A DNA stretch of 64,000 nt from Rhodoplanes serenus (GTDB lineage Bacteria > Pseudomonadota > Alphaproteobacteria > Rhizobiales > Xanthobacteraceae), in NCBI GenBank assembly GCA_009720755.1, contig WNKV01000006.1:62001-126000 (forward strand). Direction: 5' to 3'. Shown piece after piece: positions 55,875-63,853 of this stretch (position 1 is its first letter; every line of letters starts with the position of its first letter). A program made the position numbers and the translations under genes. The notes beneath the pieces are model-generated. The model did no database searches, was not told the DNA's origin, and saw nothing but the letters and a program-made list of their open reading frames with translations.

Positions 55875-55948
55875 CATCCGATCGACGTTCCGGGGCCGCC
55901 GTCCGAAGGGCGGCGGTCACCGGCGTGGATGTCCGCCGGAGCCCCGCC

Positions 55949-57988
55949 ATGCAGACCGATCATATCTTTCCACCCAGCCGTCTCGTTCCGCAGGCGGCCG
56001 ACCTTCTGCGGCTGGTCCAGAACGCGCTGGTGCGGGCCTGCATGGACACCCGCTTCAAGCGTCTGGTCGGCTGGCGCGGCTTCGCGGTCTGCCCGGAGCC
56101 CATCGGTGCCGCGACGCTGCGCCTGACCGGGCGGCCCGGGATCTACGGGATCGTTCCCGACGGCTGCGATGCCGACGGCGAGATCGGTTTCGCGCGTTTC
56201 GGGCTGCACTACTTCCCGCTCGCCGGCGAGCCGCTGTTCGAGAGCCTGTCGCCCGCTGCGGCCGTGCTGATCGCCGCGCCCGAGTTCCGGGCCCGGGTGC
56301 GCAATTTTCCGGCCCATCCCGAGCTGATCGGGCCGTTCGCCATCGGCGTGCTCACGGTCGGCTTCGGGCGGCACAAGGACGTGCTGTCGCTGACGCTGGA
56401 GACCTGCGAGCACCATCGCGTCGTCTCGGTCGCCGGCCTGCGTGCGGCCGACGGCGCCGTCGTGGTGCCGCCCGGCGGCGCCGAGCAGGACGTGCCGGCG
56501 CGCGCGCTCGCCGAGAATCTGCTCGACGTCCTCGCCTGCGCGGTGACGGCGTGTGTCGGTGAGCCGCCGCGGCTTCTGCACGCCGACAGTGCCCCGGCCG
56601 ACGAGATCGTGCGGGAGGCCGACGGCGGTTGGCATGCGCGCGGCTGCGACGACAACCGCCGTCTGCTGCGCACGATCGCCTGGGGCGAGGTGGGGACGCT
56701 CGACCTGGATCATCTCCGCCTCGATGGAGCGACCACGACCGAGACCTGGACGGCCGCGACCGGCGCCCCGCCGCCCGCCACCGTCGCGGCGGCGCTGTGG
56801 TGGCGCACCCACGCGCTCGACGCCCTGCTGGCGGAGGGTGCCCATCCGGAGGCGGCGGACCGCCGGCCGAGCCTGATCGTGCTGTGCGGCTTCCTCGGCT
56901 CGGGCAAGACGACGCTCGTCAACCAGATCATTGAGCATCACCGCAACCACGACCAATTCGTCGCGGTGATTCAGAACGAGATCGGCGCCGAGAGCGTCGA
57001 TGCCCATCTGGTCGAGGAGAGCGACTCGGTCGAGAGCCTCGACGAAGGCTGCATCTGCTGCACGCTGGCCGGCTCCCTCGCCAAGGGCGCACAGCGGCTG
57101 ATCGATCGCTATCATCCCGAGCGCATCGTGCTGGAGACCACCGGGCTCGCCAATCCGATGAACCTCGTCGACGAGCTGGCGACGCTGTCGGACCTGGTGC
57201 GGCTCGACGTGATGGTCACCGTGGTGGACGCCGACAACGTGCTCGCCGCGCTCGCCACCTCGGCGGTGGCGCGCGAGCAGATCCGCGGCGGCGACGTGCT
57301 CGTCCTCAACAAGTGCGATCTGGTCGACGCCGCCGCCTTGGCGGCGGTGCGCGGGCATCTGCGCGCTCTCAACGATCGCGCCCCGATCCTGGAGACCTGC
57401 TTCGCCCGCATCCATCCGGCCTTGCTGCTCGGCGATGTCGACGACCTTCCCGACGCCGCTCCGGTGGCCGATCCCGCCGCCGACATTGCTGCCATGCTGG
57501 CCTGCTGCGGCGGCGCGCACCACGCCGGCGCTGCGGACCACCATCACGAGCACCATCACGAGCACCATCACGAGCACGATCACCACGACCACACCGCGCG
57601 CGAGCACCATCCGGGCTCGCACCGCGACGGCGGGGACGGGGAGGGCGCCGCGGGCCACACCCGCCACGATCACCGCGCCGATGGCTTCGTGGCGATCCGC
57701 CTGCCGCAGCCGCCGGGGCTGTCACGCGATGCGTTGTTCGAGCGGCTCGAAGGGTCGCCGGGGCGCGCCTTCCGCATCAAGGGCATCGTCGATCTCGTCG
57801 ACGGGCCGGGGCCGGAGGCGCTGCAATGCGTCGGCGCCCGCCGCGAGCTGGCGCCTCTGCCGTCCGTCTACGAAGGCGCGCCGTTCCTGATCTTCATCGG
57901 ACAGGACCTCGACCTGGCGGCGCTCACGGCGCATTGGCTGCCGGCGGTGGCGCCAGCACGGGACGAGCGCGTGCCGGTGCGGGCCTGA
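55949..57988 (+). CDS. G3E-family (CobW-like) GTPase with N-terminal extension and His-rich loop
   Basis: 679 residues. The G3E domain starts near 308: Walker A G-F-L-G-S-G-K-T-T at 314-322, metal site C-I-C-C at 368-371, E-T-T-G-L-A-N-P, then N-K-C-D (guanine specificity). A His-rich stretch (about 523-576) encoded partly by three 12-bp repeats can bind Zn, Co or Ni. The CobW C-terminal domain follows. The first ~300 residues are an unrelated, unrecognised domain with C-E-H-H-R. Usual CobW proteins are 320-400 aa. Likely metallochaperone for the hydrolase. GGAG 7 nt before the ATG at 55949. Confidence 0.87.
   Translation: MQTDHIFPPSRLVPQAADLLRLVQNALVRACMDTRFKRLVGWRGFAVCPEPIGAATLRLTGRPGIYGIVPDGCDADGEIGFARFGLHYFPLAGEPLFESLSPAAAVLIAAPEFRARVRNFPAHPELIGPFAIGVLTVGFGRHKDVLSLTLETCEHHRVVSVAGLRAADGAVVVPPGGAEQDVPARALAENLLDVLACAVTACVGEPPRLLHADSAPADEIVREADGGWHARGCDDNRRLLRTIAWGEVGTLDLDHLRLDGATTTETWTAATGAPPPATVAAALWWRTHALDALLAEGAHPEAADRRPSLIVLCGFLGSGKTTLVNQIIEHHRNHDQFVAVIQNEIGAESVDAHLVEESDSVESLDEGCICCTLAGSLAKGAQRLIDRYHPERIVLETTGLANPMNLVDELATLSDLVRLDVMVTVVDADNVLAALATSAVAREQIRGGDVLVLNKCDLVDAAALAAVRGHLRALNDRAPILETCFARIHPALLLGDVDDLPDAAPVADPAADIAAMLACCGGAHHAGAADHHHEHHHEHHHEHDHHDHTAREHHPGSHRDGGDGEGAAGHTRHDHRADGFVAIRLPQPPGLSRDALFERLEGSPGRAFRIKGIVDLVDGPGPEALQCVGARRELAPLPSVYEGAPFLIFIGQDLDLAALTAHWLPAVAPARDERVPVRA
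57539..57574 (+). repeat. Three 12-bp tandem repeats encoding H-H-H-E
   Basis: CACCATCACGAG three times in a row, in frame, inside the His-rich loop of the G3E GTPase. Copy-number change would alter metal-binding capacity without breaking the frame. Confidence 0.85.
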
Positions 57989-58014
57989 GGCGAGATGAGA
58001 TGAGGGGCGGGGTG

Positions 58015-59412
58015 ATGGGCGAGGCGGTGGCCCGGCGGAGCTGCTATCTTGGCGATCGCTGCCACCGCTGCACGGCCACGTCGTGCGCCCACCACCGCTG
58101 GAAGGACCCCATCGACGTGACTGCTGCGATTGTTCCCGACCCGCATGGGCTGTCCGATCTGCTCGGCGTGTGGGCGACCTGCCTGGGCGACGCGCCGGTG
58201 CTGCCCTGGCAGCTCGACGTGCGCAAGAACGAGCTGACCTGTCTGACCGGCGAGCCGTGCGGCAGCGGCGGCGACGAGGTCGCGCTGATCCTCAAGAACC
58301 CGGCGCATGCGCGTGCCATGGTGCTGCCGGAGGATCAGGGCCGCTTCTTCGCCTGCGTGGAGCGAATCCGCGCCCTGCATCCGGCCGCCACCGTGGTGCG
58401 GGTGCGGGAGAGCGACGGCCCCGGCCGCTGGATCGCCATCGTGGCGATGCCGGACCCGGGCCGGGCGATGTGGTGCGTCGGCCTGCTGGCGGACTGCTCG
58501 GGGCTCGTCGACATCGTGCTCGGGGCGTCTTCCGCGAGCCGCCTCGACGACATGATCGCCGCGATCGACGATCCGGTGATCCTGATGAGCGCGCGCAGCC
58601 GGCGGCCCGTTGCCGCCAATCCGGCGGCCCGCGCCCTGCTCGGTGCGGCGCTGGACCGCCCGGGCGGGCTGTCGCTCGACGATCTCCTGCGCACGTCCTC
58701 CGGGGTCGGCGCGGCCGAGCTGTTCGAGGCGCTGGTGTTCCGCGGCCGCTGGAGCGGGCTTCTCGCGGTGCCGTCCGCCGACGGCGAGGCGCGGCTGTGC
58801 ACGGCCCGTATCCGGGCGCTGCCGGACCGCACCGAGAACCTGCTGTGGGTGGCGCTGGTGCCGGAGACGACGGACGCCGGCGATTCGTCGGCGGAGGCGA
58901 GCCGCAAGGTCACCCTCGGCGAGCCACCGGCGGCGGCCGTCGCGGCGCTGGCGACGGCCGAGGACATTCCGGCGATGCTGTGCGCCATCCTGGCCCATCA
59001 GCCGCCCGGCATGGCGGCCGACGCGGTGATGCGCTCCCGCATCTTCATCGCCGAGAACCGGGTGGTGGTCACCGGCGTGGCGCGCTCCTCCCAGGCGATG
59101 CCGACCGCCGAGGCGTTCCCCTACGAGGGCTCGATCGCCGAGAACATCGTCCGCTTCGGGCTCGATCACCTGATCGTCGAGGACACCTCGCGCAGCATCA
59201 AGCCGATCGACTGGGTGCTGTTCATCCCCAAGGGCATCCGCTCCTATTTCGCGCTGCCGTTCTTCGTCGGCGGCGTGCTGCACAACGTGCTGATCGTCTG
59301 CTCGACCGAGGTGGGCCGCTTCGGCGAGGCGGACGTGCGGGCGTTCGCACCGCTGCTCGGGCCGATCGAGGCCGCCCTCGACCGGCTGGAGGAGACGCGG
59401 GCCGCGCCGTGA
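58015..59412 (+). CDS. Cys-rich PAS/GAF-like sensor protein
   Basis: 465 residues. The N-terminus C-Y-L-G-D-R-C-H-R-C-T-A-T-S-C-A-H-H is a dense Cys/His cluster fit for a metal or Fe-S centre. A PAS-like middle (about 175-300: I-A-A-I-D-D-P-V-I-L-M, A-N-P-A-A-R-A-L-L) and a GAF-like end (I-R-S-Y-F-A-L-P-F-F-V-G-G-V-L-H-N-V-L, F-A-P-L-L-G-P-I-E-A-A-L) follow; no kinase or HTH output seen. Starts 26 nt after the GTPase gene, so co-transcribed. ATGs at 58000 and 58015 are both possible. It may sense metal or redox state for the cluster. Confidence 0.7.
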   Translation: MGEAVARRSCYLGDRCHRCTATSCAHHRWKDPIDVTAAIVPDPHGLSDLLGVWATCLGDAPVLPWQLDVRKNELTCLTGEPCGSGGDEVALILKNPAHARAMVLPEDQGRFFACVERIRALHPAATVVRVRESDGPGRWIAIVAMPDPGRAMWCVGLLADCSGLVDIVLGASSASRLDDMIAAIDDPVILMSARSRRPVAANPAARALLGAALDRPGGLSLDDLLRTSSGVGAAELFEALVFRGRWSGLLAVPSADGEARLCTARIRALPDRTENLLWVALVPETTDAGDSSAEASRKVTLGEPPAAAVAALATAEDIPAMLCAILAHQPPGMAADAVMRSRIFIAENRVVVTGVARSSQAMPTAEAFPYEGSIAENIVRFGLDHLIVEDTSRSIKPIDWVLFIPKGIRSYFALPFFVGGVLHNVLIVCSTEVGRFGEADVRAFAPLLGPIEAALDRLEETRAAP

Positions 59413-59794
59413 GGCGCCGCCGAGTGGCTCACCGCCGCCCGCTCGCGATGCCGCCCGCATCTCTGGTAAATGAAAGATGCCGACCGCGGACCGGCCGCGG
59501 CGCCCGGCCGCCGGCCTCAGGCCGTGGCCGCACCGTCCGCAGCGGCGCCGCAACGCGGCCGGGCGGTCCGCTGCCATAGCCTTCGAGATGTTGATATCGC
59601 TGGACTTTTTTCAATTGGATAAAACTTGAATCAAATCAAGTATTCTACGATTTTATTCAATGTCGTCTCAAAACAAAATCGAGCAACGTAAAGTATCGCT
59701 TGCGTATTGGTTTTAATTTCTCGTGGCGATTTAGCGGCGGCGCAAAGGTTGTATGCGAAGGTCGATCCTGTGAGGACGGGAGGGGATCGACACC
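59413..59794. other. AT-rich intergenic stretch before the BTLCP gene
   Basis: 382 nt with no gene. From about 59580 to 59740 the DNA is strikingly AT-rich (cttttttcaattggataaaa, attttattcaatg, ggttttaatttc), in contrast to everything around. CTTGA-atcaaa-TCAAG (59626-59641) is a small inverted repeat. Probably a strong or nucleoid-protein-regulated promoter. Confidence 0.5.
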
Positions 59795-60415
59795 ATGACG
59801 CGTCGTTCGAGACGAGCTCTGACGGCCCTGTGGGCCGTCGCCGCCTTCGGCGCTCTGGCCGGTTCGGCTGCCGCCCTCGAGCGTCCGATCTACGCCGCTG
59901 TCCAGGACACCGCCCGCCCGCCGATCGGCTGGGTGAGCTTCTGCGCCGACCAGCCGCGGGAATGTGCCACCAGCCCATCGACGCCGCGCGACGTCGTGCT
60001 GTCGCCGCGCGCCTGGCGCGACCTGGTGCGGGTCAACCGCTGGGTCAACGAGACCATCAAGCCTCTGACCGATCTCGATCACTGGGGGGCCGTCGAGAAG
60101 TGGTCCTATCCGGACGACGGTTACGGCGACTGTGAGGACTACGTGCTGCTCAAGCGGCGCATGCTGATCTCGGCCGGCTGGCCGCGTGAGGCGCTGCTGA
60201 TCACGGTGGTGCGCGACCGCAAGGACGAGGGGCACGCGGTGCTCACCGTCAAGACCGACCGGGGCGAGTTCGTGCTCGACAACCAGGTCGACGAGATCCT
60301 GGGCTGGACCGAGACCGGCTATCGCTTCGTCAAGCGGCAGTCGCAGTCCGACCCGAACCTCTGGGTGTCGCTCGGCGACGGCCGTCCGGCCGTGTCGACC
60401 GCCGCCCCCCGCTGA
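59795..60415 (+). CDS. Transglutaminase-like cysteine peptidase (BTLCP, LapG-related)
   Basis: 206 residues with a signal peptide (A-L-T-A-L-W-A-V-A-A-F-G-A-L-A-G-S-A-A-A). The Cys-His-Asp triad is visible: G-D-C-E-D-Y, E-G-H-A-V-L and F-V-L-D-N-Q. N-R-W-V-N-E-T-I-K-P-L-T-D and W-S-Y-P-D-D-G-Y are family blocks. Relatives such as LapG cut surface adhesins under c-di-GMP control; no lapD partner is next door, but PilZ proteins lie nearby. GGGAGG ribosome-binding site and a terminator downstream. Confidence 0.88.
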   Translation: MTRRSRRALTALWAVAAFGALAGSAAALERPIYAAVQDTARPPIGWVSFCADQPRECATSPSTPRDVVLSPRAWRDLVRVNRWVNETIKPLTDLDHWGAVEKWSYPDDGYGDCEDYVLLKRRMLISAGWPREALLITVVRDRKDEGHAVLTVKTDRGEFVLDNQVDEILGWTETGYRFVKRQSQSDPNLWVSLGDGRPAVSTAAPR

Positions 60416-60529
60416 GAGGCCCTTCATCGCTGCCGTTGAACCTTACGGCGGCGGACCGCGACAAAGCTTCAGGAGTTTCGCGAACCCGGTCACGTCCCCA
60501 CCCCTCCCCGTCCCAGACCGGGCTTGCGC

Positions 60530-60568
60530 GCGGCCGACCGTCCCCCAACGGTCGGCCGCACTCTTTTT
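60530..60568 (+). terminator. Intrinsic terminator after the BTLCP gene
   Basis: GCGGCCGACCGT pairs with ACGGTCGGCCGC (12 bp, 6-nt loop) and is followed by actcTTTTT. About 115 nt after the stop of the BTLCP gene, rightward. Confidence 0.85.
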
Positions 60569-60648
60569 GGGGTGTCGAGGAAAGACCCCGCACGGGGGGC
60601 GCGCCACGCGGCCTCGGGGCAGGCATGCATTTCGCGGCGCGGCGCGCC

Positions 60649-61050
60649 TCATCCCGGCTCGAACGTCAGGGCGACCCCGTTGATGCAGTAGCGCAGGCCG
60701 GTCGGCGGCGGGCCGTCCGGGAAGACGTGACCCAGATGGCTGCCACAGCGGCTGCAATGCACCTCGGTGCGCACCATGCCGTAGCTGCGGTCGGTCGAGG
60801 TCTCGACCGCACCCGCCTCCGGCTCACCGAAGCTCGGCCAGCCGGTGCCGCTCTCGAACTTGGTCTTGCCGACGAACAGCCGCTGGCCGCAACCCGCGCA
60901 GGCGAAGGCGCCGGGGCGCTTCTCGTGCAGCAGCGCGCAGCTTCCCGGCGCCTCGGTGCCGTGCCGTCGCATCACGGCGTACTGCTCGGGGGTCAGCAGG
61001 CGGCGCCATTCCTCGTCGGTGCGGGTTACCGGGAAGGTCTTGGTCTCCAT
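60649..61050 (-). CDS. msrB: Peptide-methionine (R)-S-oxide reductase MsrB
   Basis: 133 residues. Reduces methionine-R-sulfoxide in proteins. Zinc-site pairs C-A-G-C and C-S-R-C, the G-T-G-W-P-S-F block, and the catalytic Cys in L-R-Y-C-I-N-G are all present. AGGAG upstream of the ATG at 61050. Single gene, divergent from the PilZ-DUF2336 gene. Confidence 0.96.
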   Translation of the reverse strand: METKTFPVTRTDEEWRRLLTPEQYAVMRRHGTEAPGSCALLHEKRPGAFACAGCGQRLFVGKTKFESGTGWPSFGEPEAGAVETSTDRSYGMVRTEVHCSRCGSHLGHVFPDGPPPTGLRYCINGVALTFEPG

Positions 61051-61276
61051 CGGCTCGGGTCTCCTGCTCGGGGGCGCCAGCGTGGCGCAGGTCCCTCAAT
61101 GTAGGGACGGGCGGCCGCTCCCGCATCGGGAGGCGGAACGAACCCTTCAGCGCCGGATGTCCCCGGATCGCCGGATTGAGACAAATCGTTCGTTTTCATT
61201 TTACCGGATGGAATCGCGAGACTGGCAACGTGCTCGCGTGGGGATCGCGTGGGGGTCCCGGCGGGAGTATTGTTCG

Positions 61277-62596
61277 ATGGCGCAGAACCGGCAGTATCCG
61301 CGTTATCTCACCCTCAAGATGGGTCAGATCACCGGGGAAGGGCTGTTGCGCGACTGCGCGGTCCTCAATGTCTCGCGCGGCGGTGCCTGTGTGCTGGTCT
61401 CCGACATCGAGACGCTTCCGCCGAGCTTCAGCCTGTCGTTCGACGGCGACACCCGCGACTGCGCGATCGCCTGGCGCGAGCGCCATCGCGTCGGCGTCGC
61501 CTTCACGGACGGGCCGCTCGACGAGAGCCAGCTTCCCGATCCGGCGGCGCTGCGCAGCGCCGAGCGCGGCGACGACGTGCTGCGGGTGGCCGAGCTGTTC
61601 CTGCGCGGCGTGCACGCCTACACGGAGCAGCAGCTCGACCTGTTCGATCAGGTGATGCAGCATCTTCTCGACAACACCACCGACGAGGCGATGGTGGAGC
61701 TCAGCGCCCGCATCGCGCCGGTGTCGCGCGGCCCCGTCGGGGTGATCCACCGGCTGGCCGACGACGACGACATCGCGGTGTCGGGGCCGGTGCTGGAGCG
61801 CTCGCCGATCCTCGCCGAGGATTTCCTGGTGCGGATCGCGCGCTCCAAGAGCCAGGCGCATCTCCTGGCGCTGGCCGGCCGCATCATGGTGCCCGAGAAG
61901 GTGACCGACGTGCTGGTCGACCGTGGCGACGATGCGGTGGCGCATCGCGTCACCGCCAACGACGGCGCCCAGATTTCCCGCGGCGGCTTCCAGCGCCTCG
62001 CCGGCCGCGCCCGCAAGGACGAGGAGCTGGCCAAGACCATCGTGCACCGCAAGGAGGTGCCGGCCGATCTGTTCGCCGCCCTGGTTCGCCTGGTGGCCGA
62101 GCCGGTGCGCCAGCAGCTTCTGCGCGATCCCGATCCGGATGTGCGCCGCCGCATGGCGCAGTGCCTGCTGACGCCGGCGGAGCCGGCCACGGAGTCCAAG
62201 ACCCGCGGCCCGGCCCGCACCCGCCCGCCCGAGAAGCCGCGTGAGGCCGATCTCGGGGCGGCCCGCGCCCAGCTCGTCGACGCGGCCCGCGGCGGCAAGC
62301 TCGATGCCACGGTGGACAATCTCGCCGCGCTCGCCCGCGTGCCCGCCGAGGCGGTGCGCAACCTGGTGCGGCTCGGCTTCGAGGATGGTGCGCTGGTGCT
62401 GTGCAAGGCGGCCGGCCTCGGCTGGCCGGACGCCAAGCTCGTCTTCACGGTGCTGATGACCCGCAACGCCCGAGTCGACTACAAGGCGGCGTTCGAGCGC
62501 TTCATCACCCTGTCGGGCGACACGACCGAACGCACCGTGCGCTACCTGAAGGCCAAGCGGTCGCCGTCGATCGTCGAGCTGCGCCGCATGCTCTGA
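61277..62596 (+). CDS. PilZ-DUF2336 protein
   Basis: 439 residues. N-terminal PilZ domain (about 1-90): R-Q-Y-P-R-Y supplies the c-di-GMP arginines and L-N-V-S-R-G-G the second motif. The rest is a long helical DUF2336 region (R-V-A-E-L-F-L-R-G, I-A-R-S-K-S-Q-A-H-L-L-A-L-A-G-R, L-R-D-P-D-P-D-V-R-R-R-M-A), a family confined largely to alphaproteobacteria. GGGAG 9 nt before the ATG at 61277. Probably a c-di-GMP effector. Its last 55 nt overlap the convergent binding-protein gene. Confidence 0.82.
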   Translation: MAQNRQYPRYLTLKMGQITGEGLLRDCAVLNVSRGGACVLVSDIETLPPSFSLSFDGDTRDCAIAWRERHRVGVAFTDGPLDESQLPDPAALRSAERGDDVLRVAELFLRGVHAYTEQQLDLFDQVMQHLLDNTTDEAMVELSARIAPVSRGPVGVIHRLADDDDIAVSGPVLERSPILAEDFLVRIARSKSQAHLLALAGRIMVPEKVTDVLVDRGDDAVAHRVTANDGAQISRGGFQRLAGRARKDEELAKTIVHRKEVPADLFAALVRLVAEPVRQQLLRDPDPDVRRRMAQCLLTPAEPATESKTRGPARTRPPEKPREADLGAARAQLVDAARGGKLDATVDNLAALARVPAEAVRNLVRLGFEDGALVLCKAAGLGWPDAKLVFTVLMTRNARVDYKAAFERFITLSGDTTERTVRYLKAKRSPSIVELRRML

Positions 62597-63642
62597 CGGC
62601 CCGGAACCGCAACCGGAACCGCGACCGGCGCGCCGATCGTGTGTGCGGTGACGGTCGCGAACGCCTCGTCGGCCAGCAGTCCGCGGACGACGAGATCACG
62701 CCACAGCGGCGCGAGCCGGTGCCGCAGCGGCGCCACCTCGATCCACGACATCACGACGCCGTGGCGCGCCGTCATCTCGGCGAGGTCGTGGCGCGCCGCC
62801 TCGGCGGTGATCCGCGCATAGGTCCGTCCCGCGCTGTCGGCGGCTTCGGCCAGCAGGGCGCGGTCGTCCGGCCCGAGCATCTGCCAGGCCCGCTCGGCGA
62901 TCAGCATCGGCCACAGACGCGGCGCCGTGCCGACCACCGCCACATGGGGGGCGACGGCGGCGAAGTGGGCGGTCGGCACCTCGCCGAGCGGCAGCACCGT
63001 CGCTTCCACGAGGCCGCGGCGCAGCGCCAGGTAGGTCTCGTTCCAGCCGAGCGCGACCGGCTGCGCGCCGAGCGAGCGCCACGAGCGGTCGGCGAGATCG
63101 TCCGGCCGGACCCGGATGCGCAGCCCGATGAGATCGGCGGCGGAGCGCAGCGGGCGGGTCGACGCGACGATCCGGTCGTTGGTGCGAACCCCGGTGAACG
63201 CGGTCGAGACGAAGCGCACGCCGTGCCGCTGGAGCAGCGCGTCCTCGGCGCGGCGGAACACCGGCCCGGCCAGATAGGCGCGGAGCTGATCGGCGGAGAC
63301 CATCAGCCAGGGCAGCGACAGCGCACCGAGTTCGCGCGGCGCCACATGGCGGATCGCGTCCAACGGTCCGGTGTACAGATCGATGGTGCCGGCCTTCAGC
63401 CCTTCCACCGGCAGGGCCGGTCCGGTCGCCCCGGCCGGCCCGTCACCGAGCCGCAGCACGATGCGCAGGCGGCCGGCCGAGCGCCTCTCCACCGCGGCCT
63501 TGAATTCGGCCAGCGCCGCTGCTTCCGGGCTGCCGGGGCCGGCCGGCTCGCTCAGTCGCAGGGTGGTCTGGGACTGCGCGGCGCCGGGGCCGGCCACCAG
63601 GGTGGCGGCCAGCAGAGCGGCGATCGTCGTCGTCTTGGTCAT
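62542..63642 (-). CDS. TRAP-type (DctP-like) periplasmic solute-binding protein
   Basis: 366 residues with a signal peptide (T-T-T-I-A-A-L-L-A-A-T-L-V-A-G-P-G-A-A). The mature region follows the DctP layout: L-R-L-S-E-P-A-G-P-G-S-P-E-A, F-K-A-A-V-E-R-R-S-A-G-R-L, L-R-I-R-V-R-P near 195, and G-W-N-E-T-Y-L-A-L-R-R-G-L-V-E-A (the usual E-x-Y-x-A-L-x-x-G-x-V-D/E-G). The helical end is also typical. No dctQ/dctM beside it in the window. AAGGAG before the ATG at 63642. Divergent from a LysR gene that may control it. Confidence 0.8.
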   Translation of the reverse strand: MTKTTTIAALLAATLVAGPGAAQSQTTLRLSEPAGPGSPEAAALAEFKAAVERRSAGRLRIVLRLGDGPAGATGPALPVEGLKAGTIDLYTGPLDAIRHVAPRELGALSLPWLMVSADQLRAYLAGPVFRRAEDALLQRHGVRFVSTAFTGVRTNDRIVASTRPLRSAADLIGLRIRVRPDDLADRSWRSLGAQPVALGWNETYLALRRGLVEATVLPLGEVPTAHFAAVAPHVAVVGTAPRLWPMLIAERAWQMLGPDDRALLAEAADSAGRTYARITAEAARHDLAEMTARHGVVMSWIEVAPLRHRLAPLWRDLVVRGLLADEAFATVTAHTIGAPVAVPVAVPGRQSMRRSSTIDGDRLAFR

Positions 63643-63853
63643 GGACAGCTCCTTCACGCGGGAGCCGGTCGCGTGCGACGCGCCCGTGCTTCCGCCGAAG
63701 CACTGGACATCGCCGCACTGATGCGGTCAAATTATCATTCGTGATCGGGATTGAACGTCGAAATTTATCAAGCCGGATCGGCTCGACCGCACCTGCCACG
63801 ACGCGATGTCCGCGACAGAGACCGGGGCCACGGCGATGGACAGGAGGTGAGGC

